From a virus: a stretch of DNA of 64,000 bases. The stretch spans positions 1 to 64,000 of IMG/VR virus record IMGVR_UViG_3300035212_001167, one strand, 5' to 3'. This document shows, one piece after another, positions 36,871 to 45,150 of the stretch. The position numbers were made by a program, and so were the translations under genes. The notes beneath the pieces are model-generated. The model was not told where the DNA came from. It did no database searches and saw only the letters and a list, made by a program, of their open reading frames with translations. How positions within the stretch are numbered: the stretch's first letter is position 1; every line of letters begins with the position of its first letter.

Positions 36871-37333
36871 AGATTTATATGGAAATAAATTTTCTCTACC
36901 TGAGGAGGTTGTAAGTTATTTACAACAGTGTCATGATGCCGCGGGAGGTGCTGACGAAAGTGTTGAGGGTTATAAGAGAAACAAAGAACTAAGAGATAGT
37001 CGTGAAGTTACATATCAACAATTAAAACGAATGAAAAATTGGTTTGATAAGTTTGAGGGTGACGAAAATGATTTATCTTATATTTTAAATGGGGGTCATT
37101 ATGTTAAAAATTGGGTTCACAACACCTTAACTTCAATGAGAGATAATGTACACAATACTAAAAAGAATAAATCTGAGGTTTTACCTAATCAATTTATTCA
37201 GCCACATGAGAAGAATGACATGACAACGATTAATAGACCTAGTAAAAGTCACAAATCAACCGTTGATAAATATGACACTGCTATCATGGAAAATTTAACT
37301 AGAATAAACGATTTAATTAAAAAAATAATATAA
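36863..37333 (+). CDS. Unknown small protein, probable virion component
   Basis: This 156-residue protein has an N-terminal region with LPEEVVSYLQQCHDAAGG, a central aromatic stretch (QLKRMKNWFDKFEGDENDL), then VLPNQFIQPHEKND, and a C-terminal helix (TAIMENLTRINDLIKKI). No family is recognised. It overlaps the preceding gene and is followed 1 base later by the next, so all are one operon. The acidic and basic residues are mixed and there is no membrane segment. Confidence 0.5.
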   Translation: MNKDLYGNKFSLPEEVVSYLQQCHDAAGGADESVEGYKRNKELRDSREVTYQQLKRMKNWFDKFEGDENDLSYILNGGHYVKNWVHNTLTSMRDNVHNTKKNKSEVLPNQFIQPHEKNDMTTINRPSKSHKSTVDKYDTAIMENLTRINDLIKKII

Positions 37334-37334
37334 T

Positions 37335-37628
37335 ATGCCAACAACAGAACCAATTAGTTTCGAGCAACCTAAAAATGATTTATCATCAATTGCTGAGATG
37401 GAGAGAGCAAAATTATTCCCAAAGAATGATTATAAACCAACAAACCAATATTCTGCGGTTAATCCTGACGCTATTGCCGATGGAGATGCTCAAGGTAAAG
37501 GTACTGGAGGATTTTTAGATGTTTATAATCAAGGTGCGGGAGCAATCCAAGACATTTTAGAGAGAAAGGCCGAGGTAGTTATTAATGAATTTAAACCCAA
37601 CTCACCGTATACTACACCAAGTGCATAA
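37335..37628 (+). CDS. Unknown small protein, probable virion component
   Basis: This 97-residue protein is low in hydrophobic residues, with probable disorder at both ends (PTTEPISFEQPKNDLSS; FKPNSPYTTPSA). A Gly-rich centre (DAQGKGTGGFLDVYNQGAG) is followed by a short helix. No homology is recognised. Its stop overlaps the start of the next gene (TAATG). Context suggests a minor structural or assembly protein. Confidence 0.45.
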   Translation: MPTTEPISFEQPKNDLSSIAEMERAKLFPKNDYKPTNQYSAVNPDAIADGDAQGKGTGGFLDVYNQGAGAIQDILERKAEVVINEFKPNSPYTTPSA

Positions 37629-38062
37629 TGAAACTTTACAACACAGTTAAATCTCTTATTTTAGAAGTAGCGTCGATTGACTCAATCGTTGATGCTATAA
37701 AAAAAAGAAATAAGATAGTAATTTACTATGATGGTGATGAGCCAGGTGGTAGAGGGTTAAGAGAAATCGAACCTGTTTGTCTTGGGTATAGTAAGTCAGA
37801 TAATCCTGTTTTAAGAGCTTGGGATAATGAAGGGTCTTCTCATACCGCGTATAAAGGCGAACAACCTTTACCTGGGTGGAGATTATTCAGAGTTGATAAA
37901 ATATTATCATTTAAACCAACGGGAGAAAATTTTGATTCATCTAAACCAGGATATAATCCATCAGGGGACAAAAGTATGAATAGAGTTATTATTAACGCAG
38001 TGTTTAATCAACAACCAACGGAACCAACGGAACCAACGGAACCAACGGAACCAATACAATAA
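37628..38062 (+). CDS. WYL-like domain protein with possible prohead-cleaved N-terminus
   Basis: The protein has 144 residues. Residues about 16-115 resemble a WYL domain: IVDAIKKRNKIVIYYDGD, then GLREIEPVCLGYSKSDNPVLRAW, then GWRLFRVDKILSF. WYL domains are SH3-like sensors or nucleic-acid-binding modules, usually attached to a helix-turn-helix, which is absent here. The N-terminus MKLYNTVKSLILE|VAS has a short helix ending in ILE, which fits the (L/I)xE prohead-protease rule and suggests packaging in the head. The C-terminus is a PTE repeat (four copies). If packaged, the domain could act early in infection on host nucleic acid or transcription; that is inference. Confidence 0.6.
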   Translation: MKLYNTVKSLILEVASIDSIVDAIKKRNKIVIYYDGDEPGGRGLREIEPVCLGYSKSDNPVLRAWDNEGSSHTAYKGEQPLPGWRLFRVDKILSFKPTGENFDSSKPGYNPSGDKSMNRVIINAVFNQQPTEPTEPTEPTEPIQ

Positions 38063-38069
38063 TTAAGAT

Positions 38070-38654
38070 ATGACAAACGAAAACGACTTAATACAAAAAT
38101 TAATGGTATCTAAGGCTATTATGGATAAACATAATAATACCCCAAGAGCGGGTAATAATTTAAATATGACAAGTCCAATGGTTCAGGATTACGAAGCCCC
38201 ACAAGCCAAGTATAACTTACCACAAGAATTTATGCAGGAATCTGTAACTCAATCAGTTCCTTCAACACAACAACCAATAACCAAAGATAGGGTTATGTCA
38301 TCTAAATTACCTGATGAGATTAAAAGGTTAATGATAGAACATCCAATCAATCAACCAAACTCAATGGCAGGACCTTCATTATCTAATGATTTGATTGATA
38401 AAGCCGCAAGATTGATGAATGTTGACGCTAAAGGAACTCCAAGAGGACCTCAACCAAAAAGAGTTACCGAACAATCAATACCGACTCAAGATTTGTCAAG
38501 TTTAAAAGAATTGTTAAGAGAAGTTGTTGAAGAGGTTTTATTAGAAAATGGATTAATCGCCGAATCAACCCAAAAATCAAATGAAGTATTTTCTTTTAAG
38601 GTAGGTAAGCATATATTTGAAGGTAAGGTTACTAAGATAAAAAAAATATCTTAA
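38070..38654 (+). CDS. Unknown, probable virion protein
   Basis: This 194-residue protein has a Pro/Gln/Ser-rich, probably disordered N-terminal two thirds and a structured end: a helix (SLKELLREVVEEVLLENGLI) followed by short strands (VFSFKVGKHIFEGKVTKIKKI). The helix contains LLE, similar to the cleaved N-termini of other proteins in this window, but it is internal here. No family is recognised. It is the last gene of the operon; a strong terminator follows 19 bases after the stop. Confidence 0.45.
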   Translation: MTNENDLIQKLMVSKAIMDKHNNTPRAGNNLNMTSPMVQDYEAPQAKYNLPQEFMQESVTQSVPSTQQPITKDRVMSSKLPDEIKRLMIEHPINQPNSMAGPSLSNDLIDKAARLMNVDAKGTPRGPQPKRVTEQSIPTQDLSSLKELLREVVEEVLLENGLIAESTQKSNEVFSFKVGKHIFEGKVTKIKKIS

Positions 38655-38673
38655 AAACAAGTTTACTCTAAAG

Positions 38674-38706
38674 AAAACCCCCCTCATAACTATGTGGGGG
38701 TTTTTT
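38674..38706 (+). terminator. Intrinsic terminator
   Basis: CCCCC and GGGGG pair, extended by CAT/ATG across a T-T mismatch, followed by T6. It ends the 36034-38654 operon. Confidence 0.88.
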
Positions 38707-38717
38707 ATTTTATAAGG

Positions 38718-38748
38718 TTGATATTCTATTATTTTCTTATTATATTTT
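38718..38748 (+). promoter_or_regulatory. Possible host-type (early) promoter
   Basis: TTG, 20 bases, then TATATTTT, close to the Bacteroidota TTG-N19-21-TAnnTTTG form. It lies just after a terminator and 18 bases before the ATG at 38767. No late octamer is present here. Confidence 0.35.
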
Positions 38749-38766
38749 CTAAGACAATTTTATATT

Positions 38767-39987
38767 ATGAAAGAAAAAATTAATGTTTTAGTACTACCAA
38801 GTGATAAAAGTGGTGTTGGGAAATTTCGTTCTATCGACCCTCACGTACATTTACAAAATTTATATCCTGACGACTTCCATTTAGACATTGACTACGAACC
38901 AAAAATCAATGACCCAAATTATTGGAAAAAATATCAAATCGTTCACGTACATAGAAATATTGGTAGTAATTACGACAATACTCCACTAATCATTAGAAAG
39001 TTAAAATCACTAGGAATTATCGTTATTGTTGACATTGATGATTATTGGTTACCAACAAAAGAACATCCTATTCATCAAATAATTGTTCAACAAAAAATTA
39101 ACGAAAAAATTGTTGCAAACTTAAAAGAAGCTGATTATGTTACAACAACAACAGATATTTTTGCAAATGAAATTAGAAGGTTTAATAAAAATGTTGTTGT
39201 ATTCCCCAATGCAATTAACCCAAAAGAACCTCAATTCAATCAACCAACCGTTGAATCAGATAGAATTAGAGTTGGGTGGTTAGGTGGCTCATCTCACTTA
39301 CATGATTTAATGTTACTACAAGGGTTCACTCAAAGAAATGGTAAGGACATTAATGACAAAATTCAATATGTTATTTGTGGGTTTGATACTCGTGGTACTG
39401 TTACTGAGATTAATCCACAAACGGGGGAACAAAAACGTAGAGACATTTTACCTCACGAAACTGTGTGGGCAAAATATGAAGAGATTTTTACAAACAATTA
39501 TAATTTAGTTGATGAGGATTATAAAAAATTCTTAATGGAATATAAAGAACAAGATTATGTTTCAAATAAAGAATTACCTTATCTTAGAGTTTGGACAAAA
39601 CCTGTTACCACATATGCAATGAATTATTCTAAATTTGATATTTCATTAGCTCCAATCAAAAATCACGTCTTTAATAGAATGAAATCTCAGTTAAAAGTTA
39701 TTGAAGCAGGATTTTATAAGAAAGCGTTAATCGCGTCTGAAATAGGTCCATATACAATCGACTTGAAACATTGTATGAAGAATGGTAACTTTGTTGATGG
39801 TAATGCTTTATTAGTCGGTGAGCAAAGAAATCATAGTGATTGGTCGAAACACATCAAAAAGTTAGTTCAAAACCCTAATTTGATTACAGATATGGGAGAA
39901 AGATTATATGAAACGGTTAAAGACAAATACGATTTAAATACCGTAACAAAAAATAGAGCAGAATTTTATAAATCATTAATTAAATAA
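38767..39987 (+). CDS. Glycosyltransferase, GT4-like
   Basis: This 406-residue protein has a GT-B-like layout. The N-terminal domain (INVLVLPSDKSGVGKFRSI, YQIVHVHRNIG, GIIVIVDIDDYW) is followed by a second domain opening with IRVGWLGGSSHLHD and a late region FDISLAPIKNHVFNRMKSQLKVIEAGFYKKALIAS. That region matches the donor-binding K/E stretch of GT4 enzymes. It begins a long plus-strand run that mixes sugar genes with nucleotide genes. No signal or membrane segment is seen. Donor and acceptor are unknown; it may add to the same fibre glycan as the first cluster or modify DNA, which cannot be decided here. Confidence 0.7.
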   Translation: MKEKINVLVLPSDKSGVGKFRSIDPHVHLQNLYPDDFHLDIDYEPKINDPNYWKKYQIVHVHRNIGSNYDNTPLIIRKLKSLGIIVIVDIDDYWLPTKEHPIHQIIVQQKINEKIVANLKEADYVTTTTDIFANEIRRFNKNVVVFPNAINPKEPQFNQPTVESDRIRVGWLGGSSHLHDLMLLQGFTQRNGKDINDKIQYVICGFDTRGTVTEINPQTGEQKRRDILPHETVWAKYEEIFTNNYNLVDEDYKKFLMEYKEQDYVSNKELPYLRVWTKPVTTYAMNYSKFDISLAPIKNHVFNRMKSQLKVIEAGFYKKALIASEIGPYTIDLKHCMKNGNFVDGNALLVGEQRNHSDWSKHIKKLVQNPNLITDMGERLYETVKDKYDLNTVTKNRAEFYKSLIK

Positions 39988-39988
39988 T

Positions 39989-40447
39989 ATGTATAATAAA
40001 AAAGGTAAAGTTGGGTTCACCGCAGGTAATTTTGATTTATTACACCCAGGTTATATTTACACTTTTGAAGCGGCAAAAGAAAAGTGTGATTACTTTATGG
40101 TCTTTTTACAAAGAGACCCGTCTGAGACAAGATTTACAAAGTATAAACCAGTCGTTCCATTATATGAAAGATATAAAACTTTAATGTCAATAAAGTATGT
40201 TGATGAAGTTGTGACATATCAAACTGAAGAGGATTTAATAAAACTTATTGAGTTTTATAAACCTGATGTTAGAATTTTAGGTGACGATTATATTGGTAAG
40301 AGGTTTACTGGAGACCATCTACCAATTGAGGTAGTTTACACCACAAGGTCTCACAATTGGTCAACAACTAAAATCAAAGATTTAATCACAATACAAACAT
40401 TGAAACAAAACCCTGAAATTTTAAAAAATTTAGAGACAAATGATTAA
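39989..40447 (+). CDS. Cytidylyltransferase-like nucleotidyltransferase
   Basis: This 152-residue protein belongs to the small TagD/RfaE2-type nucleotidyltransferase fold: VGFTAGNFDLLHPGYIYTF at the N-terminus, then RYKTLMSIKYVDEVV, VRILGDDYIGKRF and the end motif WSTTKIKDL. The usual HxGH signature reads HPGY (residues 19-22), so the second catalytic histidine is a tyrosine; activity may be changed. Family members make CDP-glycerol, ADP-heptose and similar activated groups. An ADP-heptose-type role would fit the heptosyltransferase-like enzymes at 3042 and 11280, but the substrate is inferred. It overlaps the next gene by 8 bases. Confidence 0.75.
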   Translation: MYNKKGKVGFTAGNFDLLHPGYIYTFEAAKEKCDYFMVFLQRDPSETRFTKYKPVVPLYERYKTLMSIKYVDEVVTYQTEEDLIKLIEFYKPDVRILGDDYIGKRFTGDHLPIEVVYTTRSHNWSTTKIKDLITIQTLKQNPEILKNLETND

Positions 40448-41159
40448 AATACCTATTACTAAAATTTTGTTTCTTGATATAGAAACAGTTGGGATTGAAA
40501 AAGACTTCGATACTTGTGTTGAAAAACGTCCTGAAATTGCACATCAATTCGATAAGTATTTCGATTGGTTTTTAAAACGATTCCCTGAAGACGCAATTAA
40601 AGGGGAAAACGAAGATGAAAGAAAAAATATTATATTCTCAACAAGAACCGCGCTGGTACCCGAATTTGCAAAGATTGTATGTGTTAGTGTTGCCTTTGTT
40701 ATGGATAATGGTGAAGTTAAAAAACAAACGTTTTCTGGTGATGATGAGGAACAATTATTACGTGATTGTCAGAAATTATTGGACCGTTGTGGAAGATTGG
40801 ATTTCTTTCTGTGTGGGCATAATCTAAAGAATTTTGATATTCCAATGATGGCTAAAAGAATGATTATTAATGGATTACTTCCACCATCAATTTTACCGTC
40901 ATACGATACAAAACCATGGGAAATTAAAGCCATCGACACTAAAGAAATTTGGCAATATGGTGCTTATACGGCGATTGGTTCATTAGATTTAATGTGTACC
41001 TCAATGGAGATTCCATCACCAAAAGAAGGTGAAATCACAGGAGATAAAGTACATAATTCATATTGGAACCATGGTAAATTAAAAGAAATCTCAGAATACT
41101 GTGAACGAGACGTTAACGTATTAATTGAGGTGATAAAAAAATTAAAAGAACTTAAATAA
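40440..41159 (+). CDS. DnaQ-like 3'-5' exonuclease
   Basis: This 239-residue protein shows the three exonuclease motifs of the DEDD superfamily: LDIETVG (residues 12-18, ExoI DxE), CGHNLKNFDIPMMAKR (ExoII Asp) and EYCERDVNVLIEV (ExoIII, YxxxD). It resembles the stand-alone PolB-like 3'-5' exonucleases. A role in proofreading, repair or DNA turnover is likely. It overlaps both neighbours, the second by one base with the dUTPase gene (TAATG), so DNA metabolism and sugar genes share an operon here. Confidence 0.85.
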   Translation: MIKIPITKILFLDIETVGIEKDFDTCVEKRPEIAHQFDKYFDWFLKRFPEDAIKGENEDERKNIIFSTRTALVPEFAKIVCVSVAFVMDNGEVKKQTFSGDDEEQLLRDCQKLLDRCGRLDFFLCGHNLKNFDIPMMAKRMIINGLLPPSILPSYDTKPWEIKAIDTKEIWQYGAYTAIGSLDLMCTSMEIPSPKEGEITGDKVHNSYWNHGKLKEISEYCERDVNVLIEVIKKLKELK

Positions 41160-41761
41160 TGTCAGAAGAAATAGATTTAGATTTTTTAAAGAAAAAAGCC
41201 GAAGAGCTAAAATCAATACTATCAATGTCAGAAAACAATGATATTGATTATAATCAAATCCTTGAGGAGTTTGGTGTTGATGTTAAACAATTAGAAGTTG
41301 ATATGAAAAACTATAAAGCTCAGTTAGAATTAGGTTTTAATAAACTACATCTTGATGCCGTAACCCCAAGTTATAACTACCCAAGTGATTCTGGATTTGA
41401 TTTATACTCAGTTGAAGATATTACAATTGAGGGACTTGGTAGAGGTTTAGTTCCGACAGGATTATCATTTGACATTAAAGATGGATATGAAATTCAAGTT
41501 AGGTCTAAAAGTGGGTTAGCCATTAATCAAGGTTTAATGTGTTTAAACTCTCCAGGAACGGTAGATAATGGATATACAGGTGAAGTAAAAGTAATTATAT
41601 TTAATACAAATAAAGAACCTTTTACAATTACTAAAGGTATGAAAGTTGCTCAAGCAGTTTTATGTCCCGTAGTTAATGGTGGTTGGGTTTATTTGGATGA
41701 GAGAAATGAAGTAACAAAAAAAGACCGTAATAGTAACGGATTCGGTTCAACAGGAATTTAA
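41159..41761 (+). CDS. dut: dUTPase with N-terminal extension
   Basis: The protein hydrolyses dUTP to dUMP and pyrophosphate, keeping uracil out of phage DNA and feeding dTMP synthesis. All five motifs of the trimeric dUTPase family are visible: I PSDSGFDLYS (75-84), II RSKSGLA (115-121), III SPGTVDNGYTGEVKV (131-145), IV GMKVAQAVLCPV (160-171) and V RNSNGFGSTG (190-199). The catalytic Asp of motif III is present. Compared with the usual length of about 140-150 residues there is an extra, acidic, probably helical N-terminus of about 60 residues with no recognised role. Confidence 0.95.
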   Translation: MSEEIDLDFLKKKAEELKSILSMSENNDIDYNQILEEFGVDVKQLEVDMKNYKAQLELGFNKLHLDAVTPSYNYPSDSGFDLYSVEDITIEGLGRGLVPTGLSFDIKDGYEIQVRSKSGLAINQGLMCLNSPGTVDNGYTGEVKVIIFNTNKEPFTITKGMKVAQAVLCPVVNGGWVYLDERNEVTKKDRNSNGFGSTGI

Positions 41762-41762
41762 T

Positions 41763-43262
41763 ATGATAACAATAATTTATTCAACCCATAAAGACGAAAC
41801 TTATAATAACAAATTTAAACAACATTTGTTACAAACTGTTGGATTAAAACATGTTCAGATTTTAGAGTTTCAGAACAATAATCAATACAGTTTGGCTGAG
41901 GTATATAACAAAGGTATATCACAATCAATTTATGATATTGTGGTTTGTTGTCATAACGACATCAAATTAGAAAATAATTGGGGTAAGAAATTATTTAAAG
42001 ATTTCGAAAATAACCCTGATTACGGAATCATTGGGAAGGCAGGGTCAACATATTTTCCTGAATCAGGAGTCTATTGGGAACGAATGGCTCAAACAATGGT
42101 TGGTCATGTATATCACCAACCTGAGGGTCGTAAAAAATGGGTTAATAAGTATTCCGCAAAATTAGATGAATTAACACCAGTAGTGACTATTGATGGTTTA
42201 TTCATTTCATTCGATAAAACAAAAATAAAACATAATTTTAATGAGACTATTGGTAAGTTTCATTTTTATGACCACCCATTCTGTTTAAGTAATTATTTAG
42301 ACGGGGTAAAAATTGGGGTTACATTTTCTTTTGATATTACCCACCAATCAGTTGGACGACCAAATGAGGAATTTTTTGAAAGTAAAACTAAATTTTTAGA
42401 GAAGTTCTCGTCTAAATTGCCATTAGACTTAAAACCAAACAGTATTTACGTTCCTAAAATAAACGAAAAACCAACTAAAAATATTGGTAAAGTTTCGGTA
42501 ATTATACCAACAAAAGATAAGTTCGAATTAATAAGTGAATGTATTCTATCTTTTTACGAACATTGTAACCCTAATTTATTTGACATTTTTATCGCCGACA
42601 CTGGGTCAACTGATGAAAATAAAGAAAAACTTAAATCATTTATTTCTGATTATAATAATATTAAATTAATTGAATATGATTATTATAATTTTGCAAAAAT
42701 TAATAATGATGTGGTTAAAAACCATCTAAATAACACTCACGAATATTTGTTATTTTGTAATAATGATATTAAATTATTAAACAACGTTATTTATGGTATG
42801 TTAAAAATATTCAAAACAACTCCAAAAGTTGGTACTGTCGGTTGTCGTCTACATTATTTAGATAATACCGTACAACATGATGGTATGGTAATTTATATTC
42901 ATAACAATATAATACAATTAACACATTCGGGATTAAAAGGATATTATACTTATACACCATCAATAAAAAAAGTATTGGGGTCTACTGCAGCTCTATTAAT
43001 GATTAATAAAACCATATTTGAAAAGTGTGGTTATTTTAACGAAAATTATCAAACTTGTTTAGAGGATGCGGAATTAAACATCAAATGTCTTTCATTAGGT
43101 CTAAATAATTATTATGACGGTAATTTAGTTGCTTATCACTATGAGAGTCAAACCAGAGGAGATAATGATGATAATTACCGTCAAGATTACATTAACACTT
43201 TTTATCCTTTTATGATTAAAAACGAAAACAATATTAAACCTTTTATATTTAAATTAAACTAA
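41763..43262 (+). CDS. Two-domain glycosyltransferase (StrF-like + GT2)
   Basis: The protein has 499 residues and two GT-A type domains. Residues 1 to about 230 resemble the StrF/Glyco_tranf_2_5 type (ITIIYSTHKDETYNNKF, CCHNDIKLENNWGKKL, with IIGKAGSTYF). Residues about 240-499 are a GT2 enzyme: KVSVIIPTKDKFELISECI, FIADTGSTDENKE, LLFCNNDIKLL (the DxD-like site) and CGYFNENYQTCLEDAELNI. Two domains in one chain could add two sugars in sequence. It is co-transcribed with dUTPase upstream and a DegT-like protein downstream (1-base overlap). Confidence 0.78.
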   Translation: MITIIYSTHKDETYNNKFKQHLLQTVGLKHVQILEFQNNNQYSLAEVYNKGISQSIYDIVVCCHNDIKLENNWGKKLFKDFENNPDYGIIGKAGSTYFPESGVYWERMAQTMVGHVYHQPEGRKKWVNKYSAKLDELTPVVTIDGLFISFDKTKIKHNFNETIGKFHFYDHPFCLSNYLDGVKIGVTFSFDITHQSVGRPNEEFFESKTKFLEKFSSKLPLDLKPNSIYVPKINEKPTKNIGKVSVIIPTKDKFELISECILSFYEHCNPNLFDIFIADTGSTDENKEKLKSFISDYNNIKLIEYDYYNFAKINNDVVKNHLNNTHEYLLFCNNDIKLLNNVIYGMLKIFKTTPKVGTVGCRLHYLDNTVQHDGMVIYIHNNIIQLTHSGLKGYYTYTPSIKKVLGSTAALLMINKTIFEKCGYFNENYQTCLEDAELNIKCLSLGLNNYYDGNLVAYHYESQTRGDNDDNYRQDYINTFYPFMIKNENNIKPFIFKLN

Positions 43263-43891
43263 TGGCACAAGGAATTTACCAAATAACAGAAAATTTTGAA
43301 ACTAAACTATCCGAATATACAGGTGCGAAGTACGTTGTAACAGTGGATAATCAAAGTAACGCATTATTCTTATCACTAATGTATGAGAATATTAAAGGTA
43401 TGGAAATTGAGATTCCATCCAGAACATACCCATCGGTACCATGTGAGATTATTCATGCGGGAGGTAAGGTTAAATTTACCCCTGTTGAGGGTAAAACTAT
43501 AAAAGGTGCGTACCAGTTGTCCCCAACAAAAGTTTGGGATTCGGCACTTAGGTTTACTAGTAATATGTACATACCTAACACTCATATGTGTATCTCATTC
43601 ACAGGACCATACAAACACTTTAAACTGTCTAAGGGTGGTGCAATTTTAACAGACGACTATGATGCGTATCTTTGGTTCAAACGAGCAAGATATAGTGGGA
43701 GAAGAGAATGTTCATACCATGACGACCATTTTGATATGTTAGGTTGGAATTTTTATATGATGCCCGAATTAGCCGCGAGAGGTTATTTATTAATGAATCA
43801 GTTCTATAATATGGATGGGACTCCAAAACATAATGAGGATTTAGAATTACCTTATCCAGATTTATCAAATTTTAAAATATATCAACAATGA
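43262..43891 (+). CDS. Mini DegT/DnrJ/EryC1-type aminotransferase-like protein
   Basis: This 209-residue protein resembles the PLP-dependent sugar aminotransferases of the DegT family: YTGAKYVVTVDNQSNALFLS (cofactor-phosphate site), EIPSRTYPSVPCEIIHAGGK, then CISFTGPYKHFKLSKGGAIL with Lys residues in the Schiff-base region, followed by YDAYLWFKRARYSGRRE. Family members are normally about 370 residues; this one lacks most of the C-terminal domain yet ends cleanly and stays in frame with its neighbours. It may be a reduced enzyme or a binding protein. It lies among glycan genes, which supports a sugar role. It overlaps the next gene by 4 bases. Confidence 0.7.
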   Translation: MAQGIYQITENFETKLSEYTGAKYVVTVDNQSNALFLSLMYENIKGMEIEIPSRTYPSVPCEIIHAGGKVKFTPVEGKTIKGAYQLSPTKVWDSALRFTSNMYIPNTHMCISFTGPYKHFKLSKGGAILTDDYDAYLWFKRARYSGRRECSYHDDHFDMLGWNFYMMPELAARGYLLMNQFYNMDGTPKHNEDLELPYPDLSNFKIYQQ

Positions 43892-44505
43892 AAAATTACA
43901 AATTTACAGAAGAATGGTTTACCAACGATGGGTTATCCGTATTAAATAATTTAGACCCAACAAAAGAAATTCATATCCTTGAGATAGGTTGTTTTGAGGG
44001 TAAATCCACTATTTGGTTTTTAGATAATATTTTACAAAACGACAAATCAACGATAACTTGTGTCGACCCATGGACTAATTTTAGTCAAGATAATAATAGT
44101 TTAAATTCTTACTTTAAAGATAACGCTGAATGGTTATTAAGTGAAAGAAAAACTAAAGAAATGTTTTTACATAATATTAATGAAAGTACAAACGCCAATA
44201 AGGTAATCGTTAGGGAAGGTCTTTCAAATAAAGTCTTACCATTTTTAATTACTGAAGGAAAAATGTACGATATAATTTTTATTGACGGTAATCATACCGC
44301 ACCATATGTTATGATGGATGCGATTATGTCATGGGAATTATTAAATGATAATGGTATTATTATTTTTGACGATTACTTATGGGAAATGAGTCGGCCAACA
44401 AACTTAAGACCGAAAGAATCTGTAGACTATTTTATGTTAACCTTTTCTGACTATATTACCGAATTACATTCAAATTACCGTAAAATAATTAAAAAAATAA
44501 AATAA
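43888..44505 (+). CDS. Class I SAM-dependent methyltransferase (Methyltransf_24-like)
   Basis: This 205-residue protein has a SAM-binding motif HILEIGCFEGKSTIWFLD near residue 31, an acidic TCVDPW after the second strand, and a conserved YDIIFIDGNHTAPYVMMDA followed by IIIFDDYLW. These match the Methyltransf_24 group, which often methylates sugars or small molecules. It is the last gene of this tightly packed run; about 87 bases follow before the next gene. The substrate is not evident; glycan modification is suggested by context. Confidence 0.8.
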   Translation: MKNYKFTEEWFTNDGLSVLNNLDPTKEIHILEIGCFEGKSTIWFLDNILQNDKSTITCVDPWTNFSQDNNSLNSYFKDNAEWLLSERKTKEMFLHNINESTNANKVIVREGLSNKVLPFLITEGKMYDIIFIDGNHTAPYVMMDAIMSWELLNDNGIIIFDDYLWEMSRPTNLRPKESVDYFMLTFSDYITELHSNYRKIIKKIK

Positions 44506-44592
44506 AAAAATCGAGAATAGGTACAGGTGAGTTTGGAAGGAAAGTGAGTAATAATCTTTCTTTACTGTCTATAAAAATTAATTAAAATAACT
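44506..44592 (+). other. Intergenic stretch without recognised feature
   Basis: The 87 bases hold a G-rich purine tract (GGAAGGAAAGTGAG) followed by a partly complementary pyrimidine tract (TCTTTCTTTAC), which could form a weak hairpin. No clear terminator, tRNA or late octamer is seen. Confidence 0.3.
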
Positions 44593-45150
44593 ATGTTTTA
44601 TACTAAAGAAGAATTAAAATTAATTGGATTTAAATCAATTGGGGAAAATGTTTTGATTTCAAACAAATGTTCAATTTACAATCCACGGAACATATCGATA
44701 GGTAACAATGTTAGAATTGATGATTTTTGTGTGATTAGCGCTGGTGAAGGTGGAATTAAAATAGGTAACTATGTTCACATTGCCGTTTTTTGTAGTTTAA
44801 TCGGGAACGGTAAAATAACACTTGACGATTTTTCAGGATTATCATCAAGAGTATCAATATACAGTTCAACTGATGATTATAGTGGTAATTTTTTAACAAA
44901 TCCAACAGTAAGTAAAGAATACACTAATGTTATATCAGGTGATGTTAGGTTAGGTAAACACGTTATTGTTGGTGCGGGGAGTGTGATATTACCAAATGTT
45001 AATATTGATGACCATAGTTCTGTTGGTTCGTTATCATTAGTGACTAAAGATGTTGAAAAGTCTAAAATTGTTGTTGGTATACCATCTAAGGTCATAAAAA
45101 ATAGAGAAAATAATTTATACAGTTTAGAATGCGAGTTTCTGAAAAAATAA
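44593..45150 (+). CDS. Hexapeptide-repeat (LbH) acyltransferase
   Basis: This 185-residue protein folds as a left-handed beta-helix: hexapeptide-type repeats run from about residue 20 to 160 (NISIGNNVRIDDFCVISAGE, IKIGNYVHIAVFCSLIG, VRLGKHVIVGAGSVILPNV). Such enzymes transfer acetyl or longer acyl groups from CoA to sugar hydroxyl or amino groups and act as trimers. The loop after the mid repeats, with STDDYSG, matches O-acetyltransferases of the galactoside/maltose type. It overlaps the MaoC-like gene by 22 bases, so the two are translated together and may act on the same acyl group. Confidence 0.85.
   Translation: MFYTKEELKLIGFKSIGENVLISNKCSIYNPRNISIGNNVRIDDFCVISAGEGGIKIGNYVHIAVFCSLIGNGKITLDDFSGLSSRVSIYSSTDDYSGNFLTNPTVSKEYTNVISGDVRLGKHVIVGAGSVILPNVNIDDHSSVGSLSLVTKDVEKSKIVVGIPSKVIKNRENNLYSLECEFLKK

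Noticed and set aside
44506-44592. tRNA-like element in the gap
   Set aside because: No acceptor stem pairing or T-loop sequence could be found.
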